NCBI GenBank assembly: GCA_936450465.1
Contig: OW388293.1
Span: 28,959,860-29,023,859, forward strand
DNA length: 64,000 bases
DNA from: Gibbula magus
Taxonomy: Eukaryota; Mollusca; Gastropoda; Trochida; Trochidae
Direction: 5' to 3'
Position 1 is the first letter of the stretch. Each line of letters opens with the position of its first letter. The notes beneath the pieces were generated by a model. The model saw nothing but the letters and a program-made list of their open reading frames with translations. It made no database searches and was not told the DNA's origin. Made by a program: the position numbers and the translations under genes. Positions 60,789 to 64,000 of this stretch are shown in pieces.

Positions 60789-61086
60789 CTACGAAGGCAT
60801 AGACAAAGTTGCTTCTAGGACTCCCAATGAGTCGACGATTGTCTAAGTTCGCCCCTCTCTGGTGATGGATCTGACCCCTATAATGGTGTAGGACTTCCCA
60901 GGTTTGAGTCCTGTCATAAGGAGAGTAGAAGCATCTCCTGATATTGGACTGGTCTCTTCAACTGTAGTTCCATCCTCGATATACTTGATTACATAGGAGT
61001 TGGTGTAGCCAGCAGCTGGGGGAGAGTTCAAGTTGATTGTGAGACTGGTGGTTGATGTTGACTGTGGATGATTCTGAGGTTTGAAA
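60789..61086 (-). CDS. Fibronectin type III exon (last exon), with a premature TAG
   Basis: The exon begins at 61086 after a TTGCAG acceptor and codes an FN3 domain: FKPQNHPQSTSTTSLTINL, NSPPAAGYTNSYVIKYIEDG, then LKPGKSYTIIGVRSITREGRT. LxPGxxY is the FN3 signature between strands E and F. A TAG at 60845-60843 follows GRT; reading on gives TIVDSLGVLEATLSMPS and a second TAG at 60791-60789. The sister FN3 exon at 63002 has GRTQT at the same place, so TAG is most simply CAG (Gln) mutated to stop, cutting off the last strand. Alternatively 60843 is the real end. FN3 domains serve adhesion or receptor roles outside the cell. The exon fits in phase with the Cys-rich exon upstream. Confidence 0.7.
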
Positions 61087-62182
61087 CTGCAATTTCAATT
61101 ATTTGATTATTTGATAAATCTCATGTGTAAAATTCGTCGTCGCATCATTGATATACACTGTAATGTACACTTAATGATGCTATTCATATGTATTATCATG
61201 AATTCATCATTAGATACTTTATATTATAATATTTGATATTAACCGTATATAATTCAAATTCACAAAATTCTTTACATTAAAACAAAGAAATACTAGACAA
61301 AACTAGGATTGACACGTCACAACTTAGCTCTACTAGACTTCCGCTTTGATCTTTGGCTCAATGTTTGATAAAAGATGTACTTACATTTTACTGCCATAAC
61401 TTCCATGTAACATGAACATCATATTGTAACAACTGTAAAATGTCATTTTAAATCCACATTGCAAGAAATCGTGTGACCCACGAAACCGCCATGATTGATA
61501 TTTTGCTCGTAATGTCACTCGGTATCTTTCAAAAAAGATTTCATGTTTTTATGTCAATTTTGAAAATGTTCCCCATTTCCGGGTTTTAGACTTATGTCCC
61601 CTTGAAATAGGCCCTGCGTAATAAGTTGCCCGACTTTGCTCATGAGAAGCAACACCATGTATTCACCGATGCTTCAGCTGCATACATGTACAAGTTTTAA
61701 CTTCGTGGTGCAAGTATCTTCAGAGAAGAAGATTGCCAAAGGTGCATTGGGTCGAACAATTTTAAAAAGTGACGAAAATAGAAATGGCGGCTTAACCACG
61801 TGACCTACGAATTTTTTATTCGTTATTGTCATCGCGCAATTTTTTCCCATTTTCAAAACCGAAATTTAGATTTGCACTGGACTTTAATGGCTCAACCAAT
61901 AAGTAATCCGGATACAAAATGTTTTACAATTGCTTAAGAGTTACATCGAAAACGCTTCTGCCGTTAATTCAGGAATCAGCGAACAAAACATGTGGAAACA
62001 ATTATAATAACGATTCGGATAAAACAACATGTCTCACAGACTACGTCTTGAATACCTAATTAAATGTGAAAGCTTACATGTATTCAAAACTGACATATGT
62101 GTATGTGCATTTGACGAAGTGCCACATAAATACATTCATGTGTTGTTAAAATCATTAGTAGTATACAAAACTAATCTCACAC
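61087..62182. other. Probable intron of the FN3/EB gene
   Basis: No exon-like sequence seen between the Cys-rich and last FN3 exons. Confidence 0.45.
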
Positions 62183-62309
62183 GTACTCGAAGAACAGCTT
62201 CCGTTAACATAGTATTGTCCATCAGCACAGAGACATTTGTCTTGGATACACATGAGATCAACACGACACTCTGGTGCTGGAACATCACAGGAATACCCAT
62301 AGTCAAACT
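62183..62309 (-). CDS. Cysteine-rich EB/EGF-like exon
   Basis: Starts at 62309 after CGTTTTCAG and codes FDYGYSCDVPAPECRVD, LMCIQDKCLCADGQYYVNGS and CSS. Six or more cysteines with the CxxxxxCxC-DGxYYVNGSC pattern resemble EB or EGF-like modules of secreted and cell-surface proteins. The likely donor is AGTAC|GTGTGA at 62183/62182, leaving two bases that fit the phase of the FN3 exon at 61086. The incoming phase fits the exon at 63002. It is therefore probably the middle exon of the same gene. Confidence 0.6.
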
Positions 62310-63001
62310 CTGAAAACGTATCCATAACTGATAGAAATATTTCAATTTCATCTTATACATATAAAGCGTTTCAATATTATAATGTACGTACGAGAGGGTT
62401 TAACTTGTACCCAATCCTTTCAATTGAATACATAATGTTTAAATCAAAATTATCATTATATTATTTGGAAAATAAATAGAAAAACAACAAACTGATAAGT
62501 AGTGTTTGCCACAAACATGGCAATGTCCTCTGCCACGAATGTGTAATATAGTCAGACACATTTAGTAACTGGTCATTGTATGAACTTTGCAACTCTTTTA
62601 TTGTAATGATGATATAAAGTGACACATTTAATTTGAAGACAGATACTCCGGTGTATGATATTAGCATTTAAAAGCGTTTGAATGGAAGAATTTATTGGAA
62701 TAACCTCTGTAGGTAGAGAATTTATTTATATGTTGACAGTTGAATCATTTCAGTGAAGTGATCAGTGAAGAAACATGATGTACATTGTCACAAATCAAAC
62801 CGTCAAATCAGCAAATTATACAATTATCATTAATTATATATAAATGACATTCTTTGCAAATGGGACATGGAAACCTTTTAGAACTATTTCATTTTATCCA
62901 TAGCTGCATTTATAATTGAAATTATAATAACCTTATTATCTGAGCATGATAGCATAGAGAGTTACCTGAATATGAAACAATGAAAAGGATATGTTACCTA
63001 C
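62310..63001. other. Probable intron of the FN3/EB gene
   Basis: Bounded by the GTAGGT donor and the TTTTCAG acceptor on the minus strand; AT-rich. Confidence 0.5.
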
Positions 63002-63291
63002 TTGTCGTAGCCAGTACTGTAAATGATGCTGGTACAGTCTGTGTGCGTCCATGTCTTGTAATGGTTCTGACCACGTAACAAAAGCGTAGGTTGTTCCTGG
63101 AGTCAGATTCGGAACTAGTGTAGCCGTAGGTTGACCAACAACGTTGTAAGTCTGTTGAGGTCCACCCTGTGCAGTATAGATGGTTTCGTAGCTGTTTGTA
63201 TAGTTAATAACAGTTAGAGAAGTCCAGGAGAGGTATATGCCGTTAGAAGTTTGTGCGTCCACAGATACACGACTTGGTTTCAGAGGACTGG
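63002..63291 (-). CDS. Fibronectin type III exon, with a 1-nt frameshift
   Basis: Begins at 63291 after TTATTTCAG. Coding: SPLKPSRVSVDAQTSNGIYL, SWTSLTVINYTNSYETIY, NLTPGTTYAF. The IYLSW Trp and LTPGTTY motif are standard FN3 landmarks. After TYAF the open frame turns to unrelated sequence, but the neighbouring frame gives YVVRTITRHGRTQTVPASF and TVLATT, the normal end of the domain. A single base is therefore missing at about 63076-63083, beside an AAAA run. In the restored frame the donor CAA|GTAGGT (63002/63001) splices in phase to the Cys-rich exon. Upstream exons lie beyond the window. The lesion is in a homopolymer, so an assembly error is possible. Confidence 0.75.
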
Positions 63292-63383
63292 CTGAAATAA
63301 ACATGCGAACATAAAGAAGATACTGATAATACTACACAAGGTTGCGAATGCGAATTATATGAAACGAGCGTCTTCCCGTATTG

Positions 63384-63480
63384 CACAGCACAAAAAGTGG
63401 TGGAATCCGGTTCCTTCCGGATATTGACGGATCCGTCAAATTTGGATCCGGCAAGCAGATATATCATCACTTTTTGTCTG
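63384..63480. mobile_element. MITE-C, short diverged copy
   Basis: CACAGCACAAAAAGTGG at the left and CACTTTTTGTC(TG) at the right, with the GGAATCCGGTTCCTTCCGG and GGATCCGTCAAATTTGGATCC interior. It lies just 5' of the FN3 exon at 63291, so in an intron of that gene. Confidence 0.75.
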
Positions 63481-64000
63481 ACCGAGCGAAAGGTCACGAG
63501 TTTCGTAATATTCGTACCTACTGAGACCGAGTGTGGTATTTTATTTATTACACTCGTTTTACCATACACGTTCCGTCAGATAGCTAAATTATGATGCTTT
63601 TGGACAGGGAAGCAATTCTTCAACAACAACACCGGTTTCAATAACCGATTGCATAATAATTGACGTAAACTGACTCAAACGCTTGGCTGCATATGCTTTG
63701 CTTTATAAATTAAAATATACGAGAGGATATTGCAGTGGACTGTAAATCTGATGAAAGAGGTTGAAAATTATGTAATGTTGTGCAAGATAATGTTTTAAAT
63801 GTAAACATTCACAATACTCTTATAGTAAACCCCCTTTTGACTACTACTATTCACGATATTCATGTTGCATAATTACGAAATGTAGAATATTGGCAAACTA
63901 TTTTCATGTATATATCTAAGATATTAAATTGTAATAATGCAATGTTACGTTGGTAGATCAGTTTCAACTGGACCCACAAAGAGAGGTAATTGGTCACCCA
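63481..64000. other. No gene recognised
   Basis: Probably intron of the FN3/EB gene. AT-rich, no exon recognised. Confidence 0.4.

Overview
The window is eukaryotic and looks like a marine mollusc, probably a gastropod. It is AT-rich, gene-poor and intron-rich. It holds a Toll-like receptor of animal type, fibronectin type III exons with animal splice signals, non-LTR retrotransposon remnants, tRNA-derived SINEs ending in the 'GGTTTAAYGCC' type of 3' region that I associate with molluscs, and several families of small terminal-inverted-repeat (TIR) elements. The species call is inference.  Layout. 1-1.5 kb: a TIR-bounded segment containing a possible small three-exon gene, then a strong hairpin. 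1.5-3.45 kb: a 5'-truncated L2/CR1-like retrotransposon with a frameshifted reverse transcriptase. 5.9-8.4 kb (minus): a nearly complete Toll-like receptor, broken by one in-frame TGA between the leucine-rich ectodomain and the membrane/TIR part. 8.7-34 kb: almost no protein genes, but a dense set of short non-autonomous elements (called here MITE-A, MITE-B and MITE-C), a HindIII-palindrome element at 13-14.2 kb, minisatellites, SINEs and one plausible small repetitive ORF at 22.7 kb. 34.4-48.1 kb: a 13.7 kb tandem array of a 42-bp unit (about 325 copies) with large block duplications; because 42 is a multiple of three it carries a 3,349-codon open frame on the minus strand. 49-50 kb: a retrotransposon tail that seems to be inserted into a MITE-A copy. 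56.5-57.6 kb: a TIR element with a decayed MULE-type transposase. 60.8-63.3 kb (minus): three in-phase exons of an extracellular protein (FN3, Cys-rich EB/EGF-like, FN3) with a frameshift and a premature stop.  How the parts relate. No operon-like or pathway organisation is visible. The two recognisable host genes (Toll-like receptor and FN3/EB protein) are both cell-surface or extracellular types and both carry disabling lesions, so each is a pseudogene, a null allele or an assembly error. Most of the rest is explained by mobile elements and tandem repeats. The most unusual features are the 42-bp megasatellite-like array with its open frame, the repeated occurrence of CRE palindromes (TGACGTCA) in pairs spaced 21-23 bp, the TIR elements made of palindromic units, and the possible spliced microprotein gene inside a TIR pair. 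All coordinates, motif counts and alignments were done by eye.
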